Source: Triops longicaudatus | Lineage: Eukaryota > Arthropoda > Branchiopoda > Notostraca > Triopsidae | Length of the DNA: 64,000 nucleotides | Assembly: GCA_022885665.1 (NCBI GenBank) | Contig: JAGQDJ010000239.1 | Location: 1-64,000, forward strand | Direction: 5' to 3' | Shown here: piece after piece, positions 9,520 to 21,500 of the stretch | How positions within the stretch are numbered: position 1 is the first letter of the stretch | How the letters are laid out: every line of letters starts with the position of its first letter | The notes under the pieces: generated by a model | Database searches by the model: none | What the model was told of the DNA's origin: nothing | The model's input: only the letters and a program-made list of their open reading frames with translations | Position numbers and translations under genes: made by a program

Positions 9520-9640
9520 CACCCGACGAACAGATGCAGAGATAAATCTGGACTTCATGATAAGACAGGTCACACGACTAAGGATTGTAGTAGGGAACAG
9601 AAACGAGCGAAGTGGCTCGTAGACTTGCACTAAGTCCTGA
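9520..9640 (+). pseudogene. Possible gag CCHC-knuckle remnant
   Basis: One frame reads CRDKSGLHDKTGHTTKDC followed by SREQKRAKWL. The C-x(n)-H-x4-GHTT-x-DC form occurs in gag zinc knuckles of some LTR elements. The open stretch is only about 30 codons and no other retroelement domain adjoins it, so this is weak. Confidence 0.25.
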
Positions 9641-12600
9641 CTCTCAAGAATTGGCGTTCCCTCATATATTCTGAGGGTACAGAAGGTGAAAGGAATAAAA
9701 AGTAAACGCAGTAGATACAATGTGTTTTGCGACACGTATGGTCAAAGTTAAAGAAAAATGTCACGCGTATTGCTCAACATTCGAATGCTTAAAAATCCAG
9801 AAACACTGCGATCGCTGCAATCCGGCCAGCCTTCAACTCACGTTTCTTGATCCGCCCTGCAACTACCCTACATGGCTTTAAATGTCCTGGAAAGGGGGGA
9901 AAAGTTGCTGAACACATCGGAAACACCTCTCCCTCATATACAGCACATACGTGAATGCTAAATGTGCAAAAACACCACAATTCCACTACAGAAATCAACT
10001 TCACAGTGAAAGTAACAATGCACACTTGGCATACCGTGCACAGCTCAACTACAGGTAACACAATTACACCTCTCAAATATAAAACAAACATTTCAAACCT
10101 CACAAACAAGATGGTACTCATAACACATTGTTTTAGTTCGATTCCATAGATTGCAAACATGCATCAAACCGGCTTCGTTCACCACGTAAGACAGCAAAGG
10201 AGAGCAAAATCCAAAATTCCAAAGGGTCGCTTAAAATTTCTATTGTACATAAAAAACAACACATGCGAAAAGTGCTTCAAAGAGTGACTATGACCAACTC
10301 TAGAGACTTGAGAAAAGACCGTCGCTTAGGCCATTCTACAAGACCGATTCGTCACCTAATCTCCAAACGCCAATCCCAAGAAAATGACACCACACACAAA
10401 GCAGAAAGCTTTATACCCACGGAACGCCCAAGACTATGCCATCGGGGGCATTCACAAGTTGACCATAGCAACCTTGCAAACGGAGAACACGTCTAACTAG
10501 TACAAACTGAATAACTAATGGAAACTACTGGAAACAAACGAAGTTCTATTCTAAATCAACACGAAGCAAGACAGATGTGAGATGTGGTCCACTTGAAGAG
10601 GCGAAACTATAGTATCCAACGCATACAAACAGTTGTAACTATTACAATTAATGGTAATTTGTAATGCCAATTATTTTTCTGGAAGTATTGTAATATACTC
10701 GTTACATTTAAGATAATGTAATGTACTAATTACGTTTTCAGTCTTTAAAATTGTCCTGTAATTTGGGAAGTTGTGTGTGGAGAATTTGGTAAGAGTAGAG
10801 GTCCCTGCGTTGTGATTAGGGTATGTTTTAAGGATAGGATGGGTTGGTTTCTCGTGGTAGAGATGTACGAGGGATATCTTAAGACTTGAGAGGTGTAGAA
10901 GAATAACTACTAGGATTCCACAAGAATACTACTCTGAGTCTAGAAGAATATTACTACTACTATATTTTACAAGAGGAATGACGAGCTTATATACAAGACT
11001 GAAAGGATACTATACCGGATAGAAAATTAATAACATTAGAGGAGAAGTCAACTTAAACAAGCGGAGAAAGCATATAACTTTCAGAGTGAAGGGCAATACA
11101 AAAAAGGAAGGATTAGAAAATAATAAAATAGATAATTCTCAACAATATACAACAAGGAATTTCACACACTGTGCTTCGGAACTGCCGTGCCTGCAACTCC
11201 GTTCGACGAAGGGGAGTTTTGAAAGGAGGTGGGGAGAGCCTTTTTTTATTTATTTTTTTAGTGTGGCGCTAGGGAGAGGCAAACCATATCGTCAACTTCT
11301 CTTTTAGCTTCTTTTTCTTTACCCGTTTCTTTGCGAAGGGAAGGGGAGACAGTTTTGTTAGGGGTTGACATAAAGAATATATGAACTACTTATTCTTATT
11401 AGATGTCTCTTTCAATACACAAGTACTCCGAAAAGTGATTTTTCGAGGACATATAAGCATTTTTTTAAATACTGAAAAGAAGGAAAAAATTATCTGCACA
11501 ACTTTTACGTAAGTATTTCTTTGATGATTAAACTGAACGACAGGTGTGATTTAGATAACTAGCTGTAAGTTTCCTAATCTCATTCAGATATTATTGTCCA
11601 TTTAAGAGTTCCTGGGGCTCGTCATTTCATCTATTGGCTGTACGGAAAGACAAAGAAACGAAACGCTTTCTTATTACAAGTAATAAGGCTCCTGAGGCTA
11701 AATCCTCCACTAACGTCAATGTGCCAAAAGAGCACGTTCGTGATTCCACTGAAGCTCCGATAGCAGAATACTTGTGAGATTATTAGCGGCGATCGTGGAG
11801 GTTTTGAAACACCCAGATAAACGGCCGGAATGTGCGAAGAAGTTTTTCAAGATTCAGTCGGCTGTAGACGGCAAGGCAACAGCAGAATGTATACTACGCC
11901 GCCCTAAGCTAAATTCGCTAAGCGGTCACATTCATTGTTGTTCTAACTTTAAAAACATTTTGAAACAAATTTTACAGGAATTGTGCACTGTGTTTCATCT
12001 ACTCAGTAACACAAGGAAATCTAATGGGTCAGGAAATTTGTTTAGCTTTATTTTCAGTTAACTCGCAGCAACAAGAACGGTGCTAGCCAGCCACAAATGC
12101 CGAAGTGCTCTGTTTTAAGCACGCTTTTAAAATTAATTTTAAATTTTATACTTATGGCAAATGTATTGACTATTATAATTAAAACTGATTTGTAATAAAT
12201 TAATCCAGGTTTTCTATTTCCTGAATCTATACCATGTTAGAATTATTATCATTCGTAGTGAAGACACGCAATTTCACAGAGCAGGTGAACAGGAGCTCGC
12301 TTTAAACAAAATAGACTGCGAAGAAATATATCCCTGTAGGAAAGTCGAATAAAACTAACTGAAGCCAAAGGTACTTTAGTCTGTGTTTCCATTGCCTCCT
12401 TAACATGTGTTACTGAGCAAAATATTGCAGACTGTGGTGATAGTTTTGCTCGCAAACACGTCGTTAAGATTTATTTATGTTGCGCTTACAACTGTGTAGG
12501 TTACAAGAACGTGCTACCAAGCGAAAGTAGCACAGTAATCTGTTACGATTTGCTCCGAAACATGTGTTAATATGGCAGTGGAAACACAGCCTTTAGACTA

Positions 12601-14338
12601 CTTACTAATTTGGCTAACAATAGTGATCTTAATTGTGATCCATTTAGACGGAAAATGGAGTTGAATGTGACATACGTTGCTTCACTATTTGAAAGCTAGT
12701 TTTAAAACGGGTACTTAGAAACGGTCCCAATGGCGACTGAAGTGCGTACTTACCGGTCCCCGATTCTCATTTATTTCTCCTTAACATGTTCTTGTCATTT
12801 ATAATTGCATATGGCTGTTACTTTTAATCGGAAACACTCGTTCACCCTAGGAAGCGCCCGTATCTATCACACAATTATTAAAACATCTATAAACACCTTC
12901 AATATCCACTAAAAAGTACTCTTCTTGCTTGAATGTGGCGTACAATAAATGCACAACTCGCTAGGAATATCAAACTATAGATTTCGATAGAGAAACTCGA
13001 ATCTTCCGACAAAGAAGCTTACATTCTGACAACATGAGTCTACTCTACAATTCTAGCCAAAAATTTGTGTGGATCACTTAATTTTCTATTGATTCCATTG
13101 AAAAGCTACTAAAATTTCTCAGCCACATTTATGGGAAATCGGACAAGGAATGCTGAGATTCTCGCAAGTTTAAGAAATTTGAATAGCATTAATTGACGAA
13201 AGACAAGATTTTTCCGTTCATAAAGTTTTCGTCGCATTCTAACGAACTTCTAAATACTAACGAGAAAATTGAATTACGAGCAAAAAGCCAACCTTATGAA
13301 GGCAGTTTACCTCATAAGTGTAAAAACTCGAAAGTTAATTGACTACGCCTGTAAATTTTTGGGTACAATTATAAAGCAGACTCATTTAAGACAGAATGTA
13401 AGCATTTTTCGTAAAATTTTCGAAACTTTCCAGTGTCATATTTCGTGTAATTTTATTTCGTCCCTTTGCCTCCGCTATAGAGTGGAATACATGAGAAGGG
13501 TGCGTGTGTAATGTATCCCCTCAGTATTCATTGAAATACTTGAGACCCGAACACTGACCTCGTTATGGAAAGCTGATACTAGCTTCTGAATACTGAAGTT
13601 AAGTCTTGCAGGAAGTAAACGCTAACAGCTGTCTTATAATCTAGGAGAAATTGAGAACAGTGATTGGTAAGGAGACAAAAATGTTATTAAATTTATTTCG
13701 CCTTAACTATTCTTTGCAACCCAGTGATTTTCCAGTGTATTTTATATGGCTTAGTTTAGTGATCGGTATCTTGTAAAAACGTTAGTGGTAAAAATTTTTA
13801 TCACTGTTTTCTTTGGATTTTGTAGGTATTAGTTCATTCCCATTGTAAACCAAATTAATAACTAGTCTAAAAGTTCCTTTGGCTGCTATTAGCTTAATTT
13901 GACTTTCCTGCAAGGATTTCTTAGAATTATGTTTAGGACGATACAATAAGAAATATCACAAAATATGGGCAAAAACAATTAATAAATACATATGAGAAAT
14001 ATCAGAGTATTAAGGCTCTGCATGGATATTCCACGTTGTTTACCCTCTCTTTTTTGTTCCTGACTGCCATGAAAACAATAGCAAGCAAAAAATTTTTAAC
14101 ACGACAAATTATCTCCAAACACAGTTGTTCACAATTCTCCTTCTGGAATACGGAAAACTTCAAAAAAAAACATAAATAACAGATTACAAAGCAAGTTCCT
14201 TGTTACAACAATAGGACTTACAAACAAAAAATCTCATATTTATTCACTTCCCTTCTGGAATACGAAACACTTGTTTATTAGTAAATGACATTTTTTTAAC
14301 CTGAATGTCTCGCCAGTTTAAAATATTGGCTAAGACTG
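9641..14338. other. Long AT-rich intergenic region
   Basis: No coding region, RNA gene or complete transposon can be supported in about 4.7 kb. ORFs here are short, have no recognisable domain, and fall on both strands equally. About 10625-10760 carries many near-copies of GTAAT/ATTAC (for example GTAATTTGTAATGCC, AATGTAATGTACTAATTACG), the kind of palindromic decay seen at MITE ends. 11330-11345 is GA-rich. Confidence 0.5.
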
Positions 14339-17300
14339 TCAATAGAAAATTGATCCAAAATTGTCACGCCTACCACGTCCGCCTCTCCGACCCCTGCCTC
14401 CGCCAAACTTGTCATCCCGGAAGCCGAATTTGCCCATGTTGATCAAATCCGTATGTCGTTGTTCTTCCTTGAGCTCCTTGTACGCATTGAAGCGTTCTGC
14501 CATTTGGACCAACTCACGTGGCACGAACTAATATTGTACACACACACAAAAAAAATAACGTTGACTTTTGCAAAAATGAACACAAAAAAAGATTGCTAGG
14601 ATCTGAAAGAATTTTTTTCCAACCTGTCCAGCTTCCTGTAAGATGCCTATTAGTTCTTCAGCTTTGGACCAATCTTCTCGTGCTACGAAGCTTATAGCCA
14701 CACCAGTGCTACCGGCACGTCCTGTACGTCCTACACGGTGAACATACTCTTCCATATGACGCGGAAAATCGAAGTTAATAATGTGCCTTTAAAATTGGTA
14801 AGAAAATAAGAGAAAGTTAAATAAGAATAAAATACTTTAAAAGAAATGCTACACATTTACACTAAAGATGACAATATATCAAATTACAAATCAAATAACG
14901 AGAAATTAGGTTCAGTTCAACCCAGATCAAACCGACTATAAACAGACGCACGAGGTAAGAAATGTCTTGCTCCTAGAGTTGTCTCCTTTAATCTCGTTTC
15001 GTTCATAAATATAATTAAGGAAAGTTTCCAGGGGGGGAAAAGCGCAACATTTTGTGGTTAACTAAGGAAAGCTTTACGTGATGTCTTTGATGTCGATTCC
15101 ACGTGAAGCCACGTCTGTTGCAATCAAAATGCGAACACTGCCAGACCGCAAATCTTCTAACGCCTAAAAGTATGCAAACAAAGTATTTTTAATTTTAAAT
15201 ATAAAAGAGGAGTCAAACTCCTTCACTGTCTCGTTCACTGTTTCAATGGCAGTAGAGTGGGTTTCTGAAGTCAATCAACCTCAAAATAAATATATTTTTG
15301 AAAATGTAAAAAAAATCTTTACTTGTTCGCGATCAATTTGTTCCCGATTTCCATGAATACATTGGCAGATAATGTTCTTTAAACTGAGGTCACTGGCTAG
15401 GTCATCAGCACGTGCTTTCTTGGCCACAAATATTATCACTTTATCATCTTCTTTCAGATTTTCAAGAAATGCATACAACTAAAAAATTATCAGTGAACTA
15501 TTCCCTTAACAAAGTTCACCAACTTACTCTGTCACGTTTATCATCTTCTTCAACAAACTCAATAACCTGAGAGACGGAATGCACGGCAGCCAGATCAAGC
15601 GTTCCTACACACACTTGCATAGGGCAGTCCATGTAACTTTTGACCAATCGACGAACGCCCTCGGGCCACGTCGCGCTATTCACAGTTTTAAGAAATTTAT
15701 GAATTACTCTTTCTTTTTCTTAATTACTCTGAATTTCGTAAAAAGTTACAAACCAAACACGTTATACCTAGTCATCACAGTTTGGCGGTCCGGACGGACA
15801 TCAATTAATACTCTGCGAATCTGGGGCTCAAAACCGAGATCCAACATGCGATCAGCTTCGTCCAACACGACGTACGTCACCGAACTTAAATCCAGCGCTC
15901 CTAATAAGAAAACAGGAACACAAAATGAAATAAAGTGGTAATCACATGCTCTTAAACTGTTAAATTAATCTCTAATACTGTTTCTGTAATGAATAATCCA
16001 AGCAAAGTTACACTCACCTGCTTGTACCAGATCTAATAAGCGACCCGGGGTAGCAATAACAATCTCAACTCCACTGGCCACCACACTGATTTGTTCCCTC
16101 CGGTTCCCTCCACCATAAACGCAAACTCTATAAGAAATATAGCATTTTGAGACTTATTCTATTATTGGAACGTGCTCAGTCTTCAAGAACACTTAAAAAA
16201 CACTTCACGAATAGTTAAAAAATCTTCAAATTACGCTTTAATTCCCCTATAATGATATTTCTTCGCTTCGCGTTCGATTTGTTGAGCCAATTCACGGGTT
16301 GGAGCCATGATCAAGACCGACGGCCCCGACCGAGCAGAACAAGGAGTTGGCTGTCCATCTACATGAATTAAAGCGGGAAGCAGGAATGCCAACGTCTTAC
16401 CTGAACATTGAATAATTCACTATTACAATATTCCACTCAATTTAGTTTACAATTTCGTTATTCACTAGTGTAATTATTGTGAATGTTACGGATGATTACA
16501 TTATTAATACAGTATATTCTATCTCTATTTTTCACTACTACCGTTATATTTTACTGTTTTTACTACCGTTGTTTTGAATCTTATTTCATTTTATTGAACA
16601 TTTTAAAAATCTAACACTCGAAAGCAAAAAATTTGGCAATTTTGGCAAAAATTCCTTACCTGTTCCTGTTTGGGCAATTCCAATCAGATCATAACCTTTA
16701 AGAAGAATAGGCCATGCTTGGCATTGGACCGGACTTGGGGAATTAAATCCCTGCGCCTGAATTTCGGTCAGAATTTCAGGATATTGCGTAAAAGCCTGCT
16801 CGAATGTCTTCACTGGGTTGGGGATACGACGCGTATCTTCGGAATTGTGGTGCGTGACCATAATGTTGTTGTGTGCCAACCTAAAAATGAGAAAGTTTTC
16901 ATAGTAATTGTTAAATACCGGTCTGGGTGTTTGCCTGTGGCAAGCAAAATTTACTAAAGACGGACAGCAAATTTTTTTACGAAGGCACACTATATTGAAC
17001 ATTATGTTAAGACAGAACACAAAATGCCAAACCTGTATTGAAGAATGTCTTCCGGATGCATCGCAGCAACTTCCGGGTCTTCGAAGTAGAAATCCTTCTT
17101 AATGGGGGGCGCATTAACCCATTTCTTTTTTATACGCTCATTCTACACTTGTATAAATTGTAGAAAAAATCATTCTAAGGAGCACGTTAAGGTTCAATGG
17201 AGAGGTAGGATAATTAGAAAGAGGTAAAAAGTAGGATAATTTTGTCCTATAGTTTGTAGGCAACACACTTAAAAATTATTTACCGCTTGTTTGATTAACC

Positions 17301-17947
17301 CAGCCCAATCAACTGGCTGAAAATCGTCTACTGGTGCTGGCTCACAAGTCTGCACCCTGTTTGAGAAACCTCCTGAGCTGGTATTGTAAAAACGACCTTC
17401 ATTACGTGGTTCTAACAGGTCCTTAATTAGTTGATCAGCTTTCTCGATGGCTTTCTTCGAGCCCGAAAGGAGAACTGTCGTTTCTCCATAAGAATCTGAC
17501 TCGTCATCCCTCAAAACCTTAAATAAAAAAGAAAAATACTTTTAAGCATCTGAAAAGATATAGCTTTGCAATAAGCACTTTGATATAAGCACCACTTTGG
17601 TTTGATAATTCTCGAATCTTGGCTCCTCCACGTCCAATAATGCGTCCTATGTCGCTCGAAGGGACTTTAATCTTCGTACTATCTCGAATTTGGTGACGAG
17701 AAGATCCGTCCATGGAATACGGTCCTCTTCCTTCCCAGGAATTCGAGTTCCTCAAGTCTCCATTTCGTTCACCCGTCAAGGTAAAGCTTCTGCCTCGCCT
17801 TTCTCCTCTCCCGAAACTACTGAAGCTCTGTTGAGACCTTCGAAACTCGGCATTCTGTCCACTCCATGCTGCAGCTGCCTCTGACGAGGACTGATCAAGC
17901 CCACTCACATTGCCGGATGGTGAATCCCAGTCCCAGTCATTTGGCAT
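14339..17947 (-). CDS. DDX43: KH-domain DEAD-box RNA helicase, DDX43-like
   Basis: Twelve exons in transcription order: 17947-17579, 17517-17284, 17142-17033, 16880-16660, 16400-16235, 16127-16018, 15900-15768, 15675-15528, 15478-15323, 15163-15078, 14786-14624, 14527-14339. They sum to 2085 nt (694 aa; human DDX43 is 648). An SR/G-rich N-terminus precedes a KH domain with GRGG at 105-108. The helicase core carries motif I AQTGTGKT (307-314), DEAD (417-420), SAT (448-450) and HRVGRTGR (594-601). The C-terminus ends in an RGG-type tail (GGGRGRRGGRGRRDN). The family unwinds RNA with ATP; the KH domain gives substrate grip. The KH plus DEAD pairing separates DDX43/53 from DDX5/17. It is transcribed divergently from CARMIL. 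Confidence 0.93.
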
Positions 17948-18563
17948 AATCTTGCTAAAATAAACATTACATTCTTAAGTTATCTATAATAGCTAACGAG
18001 TATATTTTTACCTTTCAGTGTATTCTGATACTCCACAAATTTCGAAGAATTACATCAAGTTCAACTTCTACCAGGTAAGGCACGATCAAAACAAACCCAC
18101 GCAGTGGTTATACCTGCATTATCGATTAAGGAATAAAATTTATCGATAGTAAAAATTCAAGCTTTGCTGGGAATCGATAGTTGTCACATTTCTACATAGG
18201 GACTCTGAAGGGCTCCAGTTGAAGCTTTGTGTACTGCGGAAAAAGCAGTCCAACAGTTCACAGACATCAGGGAATGACATTTCCTAGGAAAACCTCTAAA
18301 TGCTTACTAAGGTCTGGTGTCCGTTTAAAGGCACACATAAAGTATTTTAGCGTCATCTTGAGGTCATAGTAGACAATTTATGGTGTTTACAGAAATCTGG
18401 GGTATAATAACAGTGTGGTGGGGCCGAGCCAGGACAAGTCTGAACGAAATTTTTGTGTAGTGTTTTTTTTAAGAAAAAAAATTGTGAAAATATATGTATG
18501 TTGTGTATAAAGAGTAAATAGGGATTAAGGCTTCACCTTCGCTACCTCAGAAGTTCTTGAGCC
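17948..18563. promoter_or_regulatory. Divergent promoter region DDX43 / CARMIL with TATCGAT boxes
   Basis: 616 bp separate the two start codons. Three boxes lie within 60 bp: TATCGATT at 18120-18127, the perfect palindrome TATCGATA at 18141-18148, and ATCGATA at 18173-18179. In Drosophila, TATCGATA is the DRE core-promoter element bound by DREF. The equivalence here is inference. The boxes lie nearer to DDX43. Confidence 0.55.
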
Positions 18564-21500
18564 ATGTCAGTCTCAAGAGAATTGCAAGGTAATTTTGCCC
18601 TGACTTGTGTAATAGTCTTTTTGTATAATTTCCCATCATCAGGCTTGTAATACATCCTGTAAGTATCAAGTGGGAGGAACCCAGATATAGCTTACACATC
18701 CTTTTGGTGTACAATAAAGACTTTGTTTTCTACCGTATTATAAAATTCTGGTCGTTACAACGCCCTGATGCAGTTTTTCACGTTTTGATGTCAAAAGTTT
18801 ACGTGTAGCAGAGAAATCTAACAATAAACATGCAATGTGTTCGTTTTCCAGGAAGTATCCAATCAATTGTTGGATCCAATGTAAGAATTATCCAAATTTG
18901 TGCAGCTCGCCTCGAAATCCGACCTGAAAAGTGCAGCAACAGAGTTTTGGTAATTTATCAAGACTTTTGTTCATTTTATTACAAATTTGGTAGCCACATT
19001 TATTTCCAATAAATAGGTTCTTACGCCTTGTCGCATTCTCGTCTTTACTGCCAAAATCCCCTCCAAGGTAACTACCAGTTTCATTGTAAATATTAACTGA
19101 TAGTTTGAAAATAATTAATTCTATTTTTTATAGATTGATTTTAGTATCCATTACTTAAACCTCCAAGCCATCGAAAGCAAAAAAGCCAACCAATTGTGCC
19201 TCCTTTCGGGTGAAAAGTCGCACGTGTTTTATTTCCCTACCGATGACAATGGAAAAAAGTTGGATAGTTTTATCTCAAGTATTCTCAGCGAAGTGGAAGA
19301 CCTCTTCCCTGGAATTCCTTTACAGTAAATATTTACAAAGCTCCCTTTCTCTCTTTAACTTTCTACTATCTTTTTTGTGTTAACACATCTTTTTAACTTT
19401 TTTTTCGTGGAAAAGGCGAGTTATCCCAAGAATCGATGTGACTCCACCCACTCGGTTAGAGCAATTGCATAGCGCCAAACTTTCTCGGAACGGCGTAAAA
19501 TTCACTTTACCTTGTCATGGCTTTTCAAGACAATATGCGTGTATGTGCGATTATTTCGCTTTGCCGTATCGTGACGAAGTTGCATGGGTAAGCTATTTTC
19601 TTTTTATAAAAAAATTAATAATAAATGCAAACTCTATTCAACGTCTGATGTTAAGTTTTTTTCCGTCATATAAGTATTCAATATAGTTAGTAAGCAATTC
19701 CGGTGACAAATGTCGAAAGACACGTCACCCGTGCTATGTAGCATCTAACCGGAAAACTGATTAAAAAGGTCCTTTGAAATTCAACTAAACTGTAAGGGTT
19801 GAATATGTTGTACTAGAGATCTAGAAGAATTCGTATTTATCCTATTGAAATGTATTGCAACTTCCGTATATTCTGTTATTAAAGGAAATTTAAAAAAAAA
19901 AATAAGATTGTAAAATTAAATTAACATTGATTTTACATTTCCAGGACATTGATACGATATATTTGTCCAACAATTGCCGGGAACTCACCCTAAAGGATTT
20001 CGACCACTTGGATCCTAAGTAAGAACGAAAAAAAAAAACAGAAGCATACATCGTGGCGAAACCACTTGAGAATTGTTTCTAATATCCCTTTTTTTCTTCT
20101 CGGGATTGATAGGGATCTGCTGCCTATCATAAGTGCCCTGGAATTCAATTTATGGTTCAAATCTTTCAGAGCAAGTTGTAGCAAACTTCAAGCGGAGGCT
20201 CTTGAGCGTCTTTTAGTCGTCGTATCAAAATCATTCTGCTTGGAAGAACTCCATTTGGAGAACATGGGATTTCGCTGGTAAGAAATCCAGAAAAATATAA
20301 AAAAATAATGCTCTACAATTCACTCTTCGCATTGCCTTTTCTAAATTGCATTTTGGTTCTAGCGATTTTGCTCAAAAACTGTCCATTGCCATTGCCAGTA
20401 ACGCTAGTTCCACTTTATCTACCTTGGATCTGTCGCACAATTTGATTGAAGACAAAGGTAAGTTAGTTTTGATGGCTCTGTAAATTTTTAAAATTTTATT
20501 GGTATGTTACTGTCTTTTAGGCTTGGGTTACTTGAGTTCAGCTTTAAGCAGTCACACCAATGGCTTTGTGTCGTTGTCGTTCTCGCATTGCGGATTGACA
20601 GGCAAAGGAGTCCATGCCCTACAACACGCTTTGTCGAATAACCCGATGTTTGCGACATCTTTGACGTACCTCAATTTGAGCGGAAACAATTTGAAAGACG
20701 ATGTCAAAGTAACTTCTTACTGGGGAAATTGGCTTTGTCCTATCTTTTAATTTGATTTTTTTTTTGTGGTGCTTCGCTAGCATCTGTGCAACTTTTTAAC
20801 ACAGACGAATGTCATAGCGCATTTGGATTTAACGGCTACCGAATTGACCATTGAGTCGGTAAGCAATGGAATACTAAGAAGGACATGGGAAGGTTTTGAT
20901 CCTTTTTTGTGTTTAATAGATATTCAGCGCATTGGTTCGCGGATGTACGACACATTTAGCTAATTTGAATTTATCTAGAAACAACTTTACAACCAAGAAA
21001 AGCAAAGAGTTGCCCCCCGCTTTTAAACAGTTCTTTACGAGTTGCGCATCTTTGAAAACTATTCGTTTGGCAGCTTGCAAGATTACTTTAGAGGCCCTAA
21101 AGTAAGCACATATTCTAATCAGATTTTTAACTTTTAAATTCGATGTTTACAGTAAGACTTATTTATTTTATTCTTATAAGAACTTGTTCATTTAATCATT
21201 CAGCATTAACACTGTAATTTAAACATGAAATCCGTTCGTAGGTGATCAATTTATGGATTAATTGCCAATTAAATGCGTTTAAAGTATTGACCAAGCAAAG
21301 GATTTGTGTAGTTAAGTTTTAACATGGTATATTCTCTTCAAAGGAATTTGTTGTTGGGTTTGGCGTGCAACGAAACCATCGAAGGAGTTCATTTAGATCT
21401 GAGTTGTAACGGATTAGCGGGATCGGGAGCGCAAATTATTGAGTCATGTATCCACGGTGTTGGATGCTTAAATAGCTTAGATTTGACGGATAACAGTACG

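Noticed and set aside
9789..10160. 123-codon minus-strand ORF in the gene-free region
   Set aside because: Cysteine and valine-rich without domain pattern or conserved motif. No supporting exon on either side.
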